A stretch of DNA of 64,000 bases from Eucommia ulmoides. Taxonomy: Eukaryota > Streptophyta > Magnoliopsida > Garryales > Eucommiaceae. The notes below the pieces were generated by a model, which saw only the letters and a list, made by a program, of their open reading frames with translations, did not search any database and was not told where the DNA came from. Made by a program: the position numbers and the translations under genes. The stretch is from the NCBI GenBank assembly GCA_016647705.1, contig CM028335.1, forward strand, positions 43,311,526 through 43,375,525. The letters are read 5' to 3'. Positions 12,601 through 24,600 of the stretch are shown here, piece by piece (position 1 is the stretch's first letter; each line of letters opens with the position of its first letter).

Positions 12601-15600
12601 CGAACCAATGGTTACAAAACCCACTAGGTAGAACTCACCATTGAAAATTGGCTTGCAAGGGGAGGGTGTCTAGGAGCTTATAACCCATCAACCAATCCCA
12701 TACTTAGTTGACGTGAGATCATAACATTCCCTCACTCTTCCACAGCTGACGTCCATGTCAGCCTCTTTGCCCCTCTAGCCTCTTTACCCCAGCGCACTGG
12801 TCAGCCCAATACAGTCACCGTTTGATGCCCTATTTTCCCACGTAGCTTCATGGTACGTGAGTTCGTGAAACCCATCACTGAGTTTATAGATAATTCAACA
12901 GCTCCTTCTACAAACTCAGGCTCTTTTCTTTTAATTTCTCCCTTTCACTTCTTCAATTAAACAAGAATCATCTAAAATAAGTACCCTAAGATGCCAATTC
13001 TTACACGCATGGCCGGGAGAGTATTTCTCCTTACACCTGTAGCACAAACCCTTCTTGCAGTGATTAAAAAACTCAGTGTCGGTGTATAGTCGATCGTCGT
13101 ACGGTTTTTGTGCCACCGAAAACTCCTCAGATCCGTTCGACTTCTGTTTTAGCTCTGTGCGTATGGTGGCCGCCATCGATGGTGGTGCGCATTCATTCGG
13201 TGCTCGAGTCGTCGTGTGAATGGGGGTTACCGACAATGGTGGTACGAAAGTGTTTGCAGGTCCGATTGTCGTCGTCGCGAAATTCGTCGAATACTTAGGG
13301 TTCGAATAAGTTGAACCCGACCCAGTTATCGATGGCTTGCTCCACGATCCATTGGATCCTGACCCAACTCGCGTGGATTGTAGCACCTTGTTCTTATCTT
13401 CAATCAATCGTACAACCTCCATCATTTCCACCAAATTGTTGGGTTTGAGCAGTCGTACCTCAGCTCTGATCGAAGGCTTCAACCCATTAACCGTTGAGGT
13501 AGGTGCTCTCCAAAACTTCATCCGATAGCCTTTTCAATGGTGACGCCAAAACTTCGAAGCACTCCTGATAATCTTCGACTGTGGTATCTTGTCGTATGGC
13601 CAGAAATTTCTCACAAAGGGACCCTTCCATACTCTATCGAAATCAATGCAGAAAAGCCAGCTTGAATTCGTTCTAGGTATGAAATCTGAGCTTATCTTCT
13701 ATATACTAGTACCATGCAAGGGCTTTCCCTTCCATGCTCAGAGCCACCGCTTCTAATTTCTCCCAATCGCTCATTTTGTTCATCGCAAAATACCTTTCTG
13801 CTCGAAAAATCCATCCATCAGGATCAGTCCCAGTAAAAATGGGCAGTTCCAATCTCCTAAACGATCTATTCCCAAACATTTCTATCGTAACTCCACCTCC
13901 TATAGTCTGCAACTCCATAATTTCAGGTTGTTTCTGCCTCTCCACCATTTTTGATGAAGAACACGTGTTGTCCCTTCGCACCAGCTGATCTAACTTCCCC
14001 ATCATAAGAGCGATTGTCTTCTCCAAGCCACTAGTTCTTTGAACTTCATTACGCACAGACTCAAACTCCTTTCGCCATTCTATATGGACAAGGTCCATCT
14101 TCTCCTCCAATGCTTCAACCTTCTTTTGTGCCATTTTATCCCAGAATAGTCACTGCTCTTGATACCAACTTGATAGATCACACTCAAACATTAAGCGATT
14201 GAATGAGAATAATAGAGAAAATTGAGAGAAATATGTAATTGAATTCACTAATTCAATGAAGAAAATATAGAAATCAGTAAATGAAGAATGGAAAAACAGA
14301 AAACAGTAAAATACTCTAGGATTTCAAGAACCTAGTCTCTCCCAGTTCTTTTCCAAATTTTTGATCCCCTACCCCCAAGTCCTCACTTGCTATTTATTCA
14401 CCCCAAACTAACAAACTCCTCTAACAAACTCAAATAACTAATCAAGAGAGAATAAAACTATTTGCTAATTTTGTCTATCGACACCTCCCCCTCGAACTCT
14501 CACCTTGTCCTCAAGGTGAATAGTAGGAAATTGAGTGTTCAAACTCAATTCCCTTCATATCTTATAACCCACCAACCAATCCCATACTTAGTCGATGTGG
14601 GATTCTAATATTTAGGATTTCTTGTATTGTTCCCTAATTACTATTATAAATAGAGTGAGAGAGGCTAACACAATTGTTAAGTCTTCTCATTCTTTTCATA
14701 TTCTCTTGTTACTTTAACATGGTATCAGAGTAGTGCACCAATGTCGACTTTGTCACCACCATTGTTGACCACTCGTAAGTTGATGGGGTCAATTACTTAC
14801 AATGGTCCAAAATTGTACAAGTTGTTACCGATCAAGGGAAACGAGGTGGCCAAGGAAGTCGTATTAATGAATTTCGAGGTGGATGAGGTGGCCATTGTCG
14901 TGGTCAACATCGTCGGTGCTCATTTTGTGGCAAGGAGAATCATACCCAAGATACTTATTGGTACAGAGTTGGTTGTTCTCCTAAGTATGTTCATGTGGCA
15001 ACTTCTAATCAAGTTGCTCCCGTTTCAGCATCTAACTCTTCAACTCCCAAGGCAATTTCTGATGACTAGTATGTTCAGTTCCTCCAGTTTAAGGGGTCCA
15101 AGCAGACATTTACCCCCATTGCTTCGCTAGCTCAACGAGGTAACCCTACTACGTATCTTTCTTTTCATCCTTCCACTTCTATACCTTGGATCATAGAATC
15201 CGCTGCCACCAATCACATGTTAGGTATCTCTTCTTTATTTACACATATTCATTCATCTCCCTCATTGACCCCTGTTACTATTACTGATAGTTCCACCATC
15301 CCTGTTTTTGAATATTTCTTTCATATGAGACGGAGGCACGGTTCTTTGCACGGTGATATACACTAAGAAAGAACACACATTACATCAATCACTGGAATAA
15401 ACCTACAAAAAGTAGGAGGATCCACATAAAGTGAGAATAAAATCTTGCCAATGGCAAGGTTCGAACTCCTTAACTTTCTAGTGAGAATTGAAATTTCTGA
15501 CAAACTCAGCTTATCATGGAACCTTTTCAATTTGAAGTGTTATAGAAAACTAGAACTCACAATTTTGTATTAAAATTTAAAAATGTTGGAAGGTTATCTA

Positions 15601-18600
15601 ACGTTTAAGATTGGAATTGTGTAATTGTATTGATATTGGAATTCTACAAACAATTAAAACCAACGCTGGGTGAATTTGTTTATTTGTATTTGTGAAACAT
15701 TACAAATTGGAAAGAAATTGAAAACCGGAATTTAATAAGAAATAGGAAACTAATTTTTGTGTTGATCTTCTTTTTTTCCCCCTTTTCTATCCTATTAAAC
15801 TTAAATGGATCACTAGACTTTAATACCCCTTTGTTGTGTACCTTTTCCACTTCTTGTCTGATATGTATTTTCCTTTTTCCATTAAGAGAGGATTTATTAT
15901 CAAAACTTCTCTGATATGACTGTATGTCCTTGATTACGGTTTAGGAACAAATTGTCTAGGGTAGTGTTGTGTACATTTTCCACTTCTTCTCTGATATGTT
16001 TTTCACCTTTTCCACTTCTTCTCTGATGTCTTTTCCTTTTTTCATTAAGTGAGGATTTATTACCAAAACTTCTCTCTTATGTCTGTATGTCCTTGACTAT
16101 GGTTTAACAACAAATTGTCTAGGGTGGTGCGAACCAGTGTTTCCTGCAAAACTATATGGATAGCAATACAAGAATTTTGTTGAGCCAAATTCTATTACTT
16201 CCCAAACTTACATGTGAAGAAACTAATCTCTTTAGGAATATAATTTTTTCTTTTTTCTTTTTTTTTTTCCCTTAAAATAAGCACATTTTTTATATTTAGG
16301 AAACTTAAGGACACAGTTTTAACATATGGTAAATTATTTTAAATTCGTTTTTTAAAATAATTCCCAATTTTTTTTTTCGTGTGACGTGTCCCCTAGTATG
16401 TCTTCAATGTGTTTTCTGCTCCACGTCTCCAACATCTGAAATTCAAAAATAATTATGCATACCTTTTTACTCGGATACTTCGTCCCGGGGTGCTGTTGGT
16501 ACTTGTGGGTTTTATGACGCATGTTAGGTATTCATTTGTTTCAGTTCAGTTTATATGTTAGCTAAACTATTTTTTTCGTAGAGAAGATCCTTCTCTGTAA
16601 TTCTTTTTACTGGAATTTTTTTTGAACCATATAAAGGTTTCAAGTTACAACCATCAATTCGTGCTGGCATTCTCATTATCATTTGAATCAATATATCCCA
16701 TGACCTGTCAAAAATGTGATTTTTTGTACAAAACATGCTTCATGCAGTGCTCAGCATGCTCTACCACGGCCACAGGGGAAAAGTGTTCCAATATCAAAAT
16801 TTCCAGATGCATATTTTCAAAGCCCTGCTGTGTTGTCGCTTTCTGATGAAGACTCTTCCAGATACAGGACTGAGGAATGTGAACCCATCATTGAAATTCC
16901 GTCATCTCCTGGGCCTGAATGTTCAAAATCTCTAGAAAGGGATATTGAAGATTTCGGTAATGAGTCTGATGATGAAATAACTGTCATCAACCTTAGCAAG
17001 GAAGACTTCAGAGAAAAAGTAATTGATTTCAAGGAGAAAGCAAATTTATTACTCCTGGAGGGTGACATGTCGAAGGCGCTGGTTGCTGTAACTGCTGAAG
17101 TTGCTTCGATTCCTATGCCTAAATTGAAGAATGTCAGCCGGTTAAGGACAGTGCATCTCGTGTAAGTCAATATTTTCATCTTTACATTAATTAGGAAATT
17201 GCACAAAAAACTTCTGAAAATTGAATTGAGCATGTTCAAAATACAGTGCAAGCTTAATAGATACCCAATCGGTTTAGCCGGAGTACACACACCACTAGGG
17301 ATGTAGTTATGACTTATAATATGGGCTATAGAAATATTACTTTGATTTCAAGTTTTATTAACTAAAGTCTATACTTTCGAAGAGTGCAACAAAACAGATA
17401 TTGACTAGACAAATTCTAGTGAGGTCAGTAGACGATGGTGAGTATGATATTAGTAGAGCATTCATGTTGCTGCGAATGTCAATGATTGTTTAAATTTGAT
17501 TCCTCAGAAAGAATAATGGATCAAGATGAACATAGCTAATGCTAATATATATTCTCTTTAATGCCAGCTATGAGCTTCCAGATTCGCACCCTCTTTTGGC
17601 AAATGTTAGTTCTTCTGCAGTACGCTGCCTTTGTATTTATTTATTTATTTTATTTTTTTTTAATTATAGCATCCAAGTATCAGTCTGAACTGTTTTTATT
17701 ACTACCACAGCTAGACAAACGGGAAAGTGACGATCCAGCCCCATACCTTCTTGCAATATGGATATCAGGTATCTCAAAGGTTACATTGAAAGTTGTGATA
17801 TGAAATGCTGGAACACTTACTCATTCAATATTTTTAACCATTTCTGAAATGCAGCCTGTAGAGTAAACAACAATCTATGTGAACTAAACAAAGCATATAA
17901 AAAATCATAGTGCATTGCTTATAGCTCTCTTTTCCTTTAAGAGTTAAAACTCTGAAAGAAATGCTTATTAGGTGCATTATTTATGCAAACATCATCTTCT
18001 GTCTATGCTAGCTAATATCACAACTGATTCTGGGATTATATTAGGTCAAACTGGGAATACCTTTGAACAACTCAAAGGACAAAGTGATTGCAAGGAGTCA
18101 GAAGTATGCAACAAGGAAACATGTCTTTCATGCCAGAGCAGTGAAGAGCGAAATTCTCAAACAGTTTGTGGGACAATACTGGTGAGTATTGCAATTCATA
18201 TCATTTACACTATTTTTTCTATAATTCATATAGGAAAATCACTTTTTTAGCCATACATGAACAGATACCATGTCGTACAGCAGCAAGAGGGAGATTTCCA
18301 CTAAATGGAACCTACTTTCAAGTTAATGAGGTAAACTTTGCGTTTTCTAATGTTCTTTTAAGTGTTTTTTTTCAATGAAAAAGACATTTTTTACACAAAA
18401 ATGTTTACTTAAAAGTACAAATGTAAAATAATAAAAAAAAAAATGTATGTTAACCGTAAATATTATTGTCGTTCTTTGTGAAATAGCACGTCCTAGCAAA
18501 TGGAGTTTGTCCCTAATTTTTATTGTAGTCTTTTTTCTTCTTCTTTTTTTTTTTTTTTTAGTTTTCGAAAAAAATTCTTTTTAATGTTAAAATTGGCACG

Positions 18601-21600
18601 GCAGAATAGCGATGAAAAGACTACATATCGCTCTAGTAGACGAAAAAGGGAGAGATAGTGTTCTAGCGGACAACGGGGCTCTTGAATCCACAAGAAAGAG
18701 AGAAAAATCTCGAAGTTATATTATACTCGAATAATTGCATGATTAACAATAGGTTTTCAAAGGTGCATTTATATTCCTCAACTAATCCCTAGACAGGAAA
18801 ACCCTAAACCTCAAAGAAATTAAACAAACTAGTCCTAATACTCGTAGGAAAGGAAAACATGTAAATAGGAAACAAACTAATCCTAATACTTTTAAGAAAT
18901 TAAAACTTAAAAATAGGAAAAAGTAAAAATCCTAGATGAACAAGGAAAACGTTTGATTGTCCTACATCATCCCCTCGAGTTAGGATGTGGATCTTTCAAT
19001 GGAAAATATTCATACTCATATATTAAAATTGGGAGATATCGAGAAGTCTTCAAGTAGTTGGGACCACACAAGGACTCATTCTCTCTCAAATCATATTTTC
19101 CCCGACACCACCTCTGCTTGATTTTGTGAAATCTGGTTCTCCTTTGGACGTATCCAGTAATAGGCCAAAATGGGAAGACTTGTCTAGTACCAAATCAATA
19201 TCATGTTGGATGTCCTGCACTTGAGTCCATCAGTTAATTCATTTGGCATAATTTCCTTGGACTCTTCCAAACTCTTTTACGACACCATCAGTAACTCCTA
19301 AGTTTTGCTCCAAGTACCATCTACTATTGAAAAGTTACTCTGGATTCTTTAGTTGCCTGTCCAAACTCTTTTCTGGTGACCAACATAATAGATCTTCCTT
19401 CCACTGTAGAAATTTTGGTAGTGTCTTTACTTACGTGTGGGATAAGAATGATCCTTTGACCATTATTGAAAATACATAAATGCTTCTATCCATTCCCTTT
19501 TAGATGGCGCTGAGGTCACTCTTCCAAGATCATTTGGCAAGCCTAAATTTCGACTATGTCACAAAGGGTTTCAGCAATGTAATTCTGACCAATCAAAAAA
19601 TGTACACGACACGCTTTAGTGACCTTGGTCTCGGAACCGTACTTTATCCAACCGATCTTGTGTGGTGCATGGTGTATCACACCATGGATCAAGACAATAT
19701 TTTCACTACTTCCACTATCAATAATAATTTCTCAAATTTTGATATTAATGATGCAACGTGTTCGAAAAGTACCACGCTGCGGATGCTCCGGCTGCATGGG
19801 TGTCAACATGATTTGTCGATCTACTAGGAAATTTGGAAGCAATTCACCTTAATCTGCTGCAGTGACCTTGTCTTCTTCATATCTATATGGGTCGTAATCT
19901 GCACTTCTCTCTGCCTGAATATCTGGGTTTCCTTCGGCTCATTATTTTGCCGTCTTATCAAATTGACAACAGTGTGATTTTGGGCAGTTTCGCTAGTTTG
20001 ATTTGTGATTGGACTGCCCACACTGGTAAGACTTGTCAAGACTGAGCTTTGTGTAGGGATCTGGTGGGGGTTCCTTCTGAGGTGCTGCTGTTGCCTGTGG
20101 TCCTGCAGGCCCACCACTACTGCCCACTTTAGGTGTCGATACCGGTGTTGCCAGTTGCTTTCCACGACGTACTGTTGGGCATGGTGGTTCAGGAAGATTA
20201 CTGCAGTTGTACTGACTCCAGGAATTACTATGATTCAAATATTGCCTTACCTTCATGGCAAAAAGATTTTGGAAAAAAAGAAGGGAATTGTTAAAAGGGT
20301 AGTCTTGTCATTCTTATATTGTTTAGGCTTTCGGCATTGTTTTCTCATTTCTATATATAGAGGGAGAGGCTGACACATTAGTTGAGCCATCTCATTTTCT
20401 TTGCATTCTCTTTTAGTTACTTTACCATGGTATCAAGGGTAGGTTATATGACGCTAATCGCATAGTTTTGTTAAAGCATTATTTTTTCCTCCCTTACTTT
20501 TCTTTCACTTTCTATACAAACCCAAAAAAAGAGAGCTTGAAACCCTAGATCCTGCTGTCTACTCATCGTCACATCCTAGACATCCTAGCCACCGCTACAA
20601 CCTACAAACTCCTCAAATCAGATTTGACTCAGATCTGTTCTACCAGACCCTCACAACCCACAAACAAACCCTAGCCACCGTCTACCTGCAACTCAGATCC
20701 GGCACTGTCCAGGCCAAATCCTGCTTCACAACCGTTGCTCTGATCATCTTATGCGTCGCTGTTGTTGTCTAGCTCTTCGTCGCGCCGTTCCTACCTTCAT
20801 CGTTGCTGCTCTGATCATCTTTTGCTTAGCTGCCGACATCCAGCTCTTCGCTGCACCGTTCCTACCTTCATTGCTGCTGCTCTGATCATCTTTTGCTTAG
20901 CCATCGTTGTCCAGCTCTTTCCCGCCACCTTTCAACCCATGTCCTGCTTCTCCGGCTCTATTCTATCCATGTCTTGCTTCGCCGTTCAACATTGCCTAAA
21001 CTTTTGTCAGTAATAAAAAAACAAAGTTTTTTTTTTCCTCTCCTTTAAAGCTCAACACTTGTTCTTGTTTGTTTGTTTGTTTCCCTTGTCCATTTTTTAT
21101 ATAGTTAGTTGTCATATTGGCGGGCACTAATTTCGACGGTTTCACCCCAACCGTTAACGGCCGCAAGTTAAATCGGACCAACTATTTAAATTTATCCAAA
21201 GTTGTGAAAGTAGCTCTTACCGGACAAGGGAAACATCATCTCATAGAATATGCCCTTGCACAAGATGATAAGAAATATGAGGAGTGGATTAAAGCAGATG
21301 TAGATTTTATTGACATTGTGGAATTCAATAGAGCCTCAAGTTGCCGATATTTATGCTCATTTGGATATGTGCAAAGCAATATGAGAATATCTTCTCATGT
21401 TGTATTTCATTAACCTTACCCGGATGTATGACTTATCGATTGAGTATTTCCAGATCCAGCAAGCCACATAATTTGTTACGGATTATTTTTCCACGTTCGA
21501 CAGGCTTTATGAGAAGTTAAATACTTTCTACCTATGACTACTAATATGAAAGAAATGCATAAGCAATGTGGGCAGATGACCGTTATGAAATTCTTAAGAG

Positions 21601-24600
21601 GCCATCAAGAATTTTTTTTTAAGAATAAAATAAAAATTAAAATAAAGGATATTTTTTGTCCATTTAATATAAAATTTAGACGGGATATTTATTTTTACCC
21701 ATATTTTAACATATTTTGTTAAGTAAAGAAAAATGTTAGTTTTCCAATTTATAATAAGCAGAAAGGGGAAATATAGTTAATCCTTATTATAAATAGAGGG
21801 AGCGGCTGACCACTAAAGTCAAGGCGTCTCATTCTTCTTGTACTTAAAAATCATACGTCAAAGTACTTATGCCACCTAGTGCAACAAAATAGCGATGAAA
21901 GTACAAGATATCGTTCTAATAGATGCAAAAGGGCTAGATAGTGTTTTAGTGGACGAGAGGGGTACTTGAATCCACAAGAAAGGGAAAAAATCACAAATTT
22001 ATATGATACTCGAATAATTGAATGAATAATAATAGATTGTCGGTGTATTTATGCTCCTCAACTACTCCTTAGACTAGTAGGAAAAGAAAATACAAAGATA
22101 GGAAACATGCCAGTTCTAATACTTGTAGGAAAGGAGAACATAAAAATAGGGAACAAATTAGTTCTAAAACTTCTAGGAAAAGAAAATATAGAAATAGGAA
22201 ATATAAAAATCCTTGTTGAACAAGGAAATAGTAGTTTGATTGTCCTACATAAAAAATAAATGCAACTTTCATTTTTTTTTCTACAGAATGGTGCCTTGGC
22301 TTTAAGGTTTTCATTTTCCAAGTTCTTGTTCAGCGTTAACTATTACTTTTCTACATTCAACCCATTCTGCTTGGTCAATAATGTAGGTATTTGCTGATGA
22401 TGAATCCAGTGAACATCCAATAAAAGTTCCTAGGGAATGGATATGGAATCTGCCAAGGAGAAGTTTATATTGTGGAGCCTATGCATCATCAATATTTAAA
22501 GGTAAAAAAATGAATTATGTTGCGGGATGATATTTTTTTGGAGGTTAAACCCGAAACGTTCTGTCATTTTGACAAATATCAAAGACACACACTGTCATTT
22601 TAATAATACCTGAAGTATTTCTTAGCACATTTTGTTGATAAAAATACCCTTAGAACACAGTATTTTGTTTTTTTTTCACTCTCACTTGTTATTTATTTAT
22701 TTTTACTTTATTCCTATATTTATTTCATTAGTTTTATAGTTTTCACTTTATTTTTATTTCCTTTTGTGTAGAGTGTTTATAAAAACAAAAATCAAAAATT
22801 AAAAACTTAAAAAACAAAAAACAGAAAAAAAAAATAAAACAAAAAGAACAAAAAATAAAATCTGTGAATTTTAAACAAAAAAGATTTTTTTTTTTACACC
22901 ACTTTTCTTGTTTTGTTTTTTGTCACACTCACCCGAGGCCCCACGCCAGAGAAAAGGCGTGACCTCGGTCTGATGTCACCAACCAAACAAGTGTAACCTG
23001 AATAAACACTATATTATACACACGCACACACTAAAGTTGGACTTACAAACAACATAATTTCCCTGATTTTCAGCTAACGTCATAATACATCAATCACATC
23101 TGGCCAACCAAAACCACTAACAATACATATATAACTACTCTACAATAAAACCACAAAAAAATAACATATTGGACCTAACTTTTTTCTAAATATTATGAAA
23201 CACAAATAAATATATATGCATACAAAATTAGACCTTACATTTTTAATCAAAAGCCAACTGGAAAACAAAAAATAAAAACCAAAAGAAAACGAAAAAGAAA
23301 AATAAAATCTTTAGATTTTAAAGTAAAGAAGTTTTTGTTCCTGATTTTGTTTTTAATCAAAATTTAAAAACTAGAAAACAAAAAACAGAAAATAAAAACA
23401 AAAACGAAACAAAAAAGGAAAACTTTAAATTTAAAGCAAAAAGATTTTTTTTTTTCCGTAAAGTTTAATTTTTTTTTTTATTTTCTGAATTCCTATTATT
23501 TGTTTTATTTTTTATTGTTTTGTTTTTATTTTTTTTATTTTGTAGGCTTTTACTTTTGATTATATTTTATTTTTTTAATTACCATGCGCAAAAATAAAAT
23601 TAAAGCAGCAATAAAACAAAGGAAACAAGAGAGAGAGAGAGAGTAAAATCAAAACCAATCTTTTTTTTTAAAAAAATACTATGTTGCAAGGGTATTTTGT
23701 CAGTAAAATGTGATAGGGGTGTCTCGGGTAATAAGACTGAAAAAATAAGGTGTCTCAAGTATTATAAAAATAATAAGCGGTGTTTTTGGTATTTGTTGAA
23801 ATGATATCTCGGGTTTAAATTCTATTTTTTCCTCCGTTGGTTTAAACTTCCCTTACAAAATTTGGATTTTGTTAACCAGGCTTATCAACGAGGGAAATTC
23901 AGTATTGTTTTTGGAAAGGTAAGGAGACAAATTTTCCTTAATTTTTGGTAGTTTGCTGATCAATGCCATCCACATGTAAAAATATAAATTTGCAGATGTG
24001 AGATTGCAAATTAGCTCGTATCCTAAGTTTAAACATCAATTTGCAGATATAGGAAAAAAAAAAAAACACATCAATTTGTGAGAAACCTGGTATAGAAAAA
24101 TTAATTGAGCATTGCTTTCATCCCAGCATTTCTTAATGATGGTTTAAATAGCATTTCTGTGGTTCAAATGGAGATTTATGGTGTAGTTTTAACTTTAATA
24201 TCAGTCATTTCTATGACATAGTAAATCTGACTATTTTGTGCTTGCATTTTCTTATTGGGTTTCTTGTTATATAGTTTATTTTTGATTTTTAATTTTTTTT
24301 AATCCTACTTAGAGACTTACGGTATGTTTGGTTGGATAGAATTAGGGGTGGAATGGAATCGCATTCTACCCTCGATTCCTATTCCGTTGTTTGGTTCTCC
24401 AATTGAATCACTTTTGTGATTCCATCGAATTGAAATAGGGTGGAATGTAATTCCATTTGAGATAGGGTGGAATGAGATTCCAACCCAATAGAGTCAATAT
24501 CCTAAATTACATAATAACCCTTGTATTTAAATCCTTGAAAATTTAGAACAAAAATAAAAAAATTAAGAACATAAACAAAAATTAGAGAACATAAATAAAA

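Larger units (their letters stand above)
12280..14612 (-). mobile_element. TRIM element with tandem LTRs, itself interrupted
   Basis: LTR copies lie at 12280-12431 (152 bp) and 12574-12726 (153 bp). On the minus strand they begin TGTTAGGATCCCAC (second copy TGTTATGATC) and end CGTATCA. The 142-bp interior between them has no coding capacity and carries a TGGTATCAGAGC primer-binding site (plus-strand GCTCTGATACCA near 12560). A second copy of that interior starts at 12727. A third LTR piece lies at about 14561-14612. Flanks GTTAG and TTTAG may be the 5-bp target duplication. It inserted into the short copia LTR. Confidence 0.75.
12223..14734 (+). mobile_element. Short copia 5' LTR split by nested insertions, with primer-binding site
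   Basis: The LTR starts TGTTAAAAGGG at 12223, breaks at 12279, resumes at about 14613 and ends TTTAACA at 14719. That is about 164 bp in total, with a TATAAATAGAG box near 14656. TGGTATCAGAG follows at 14720. The same LTR recurs uninterrupted at 20289-20427, which supports the joined reading. The intervening 12280-14612 is a TRIM plus a Ty3 fragment. Confidence 0.7.
20289..21860 (+). mobile_element. Nested truncated copia element with short LTRs
   Basis: The 5' LTR at 20289-20427 begins TGTTAAAAGGG, has a TATATATAGAGG box near 20353 and is followed by TGGTATCAAGG. It is the same family as the split LTR at 12223-14719. A decayed 3' LTR with TATAAATAGAGGG near 21790 ends about 21860. Between them lie a repetitive leader, a gag fragment and AT-rich sequence; pol is gone. 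It sits inside the antisense Ty3 element. Confidence 0.65.
18594..22249 (-). mobile_element. Ty3/gypsy element in intron 17, antisense to the gene
   Basis: Two similar direct repeats of about 370 bp lie at 18594-18966 and 21880-22249. On the minus strand they begin TGTAGGACAATC and end near CGCTATTYTG. A purine-rich tract (CTCGAGGGGATGA on the minus strand) abuts the LTR at 18966, so transcription would run from high to low coordinates. The interior is strongly reduced and contains gag/protease remnants and a nested copia at 20289-21860. No convincing target duplication was found. Several substitutions per 100 bp between LTRs indicate an old insertion. Confidence 0.75.

Noticed and set aside
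15450-15480. tRNA or SINE, from a GGTTCGAAC-like B-box
   Set aside because: No A-box at the right distance, no cloverleaf and no poly-A tail.
16817-17290. 157-codon minus-strand frame
   Set aside because: It is the antisense shadow of the glycosylase exon 16748-17161.
20762-21013. 83-codon Ser/Leu/Cys-rich frame
   Set aside because: It lies in the 71-72 bp tandem repeat of a copia leader and has no family resemblance.
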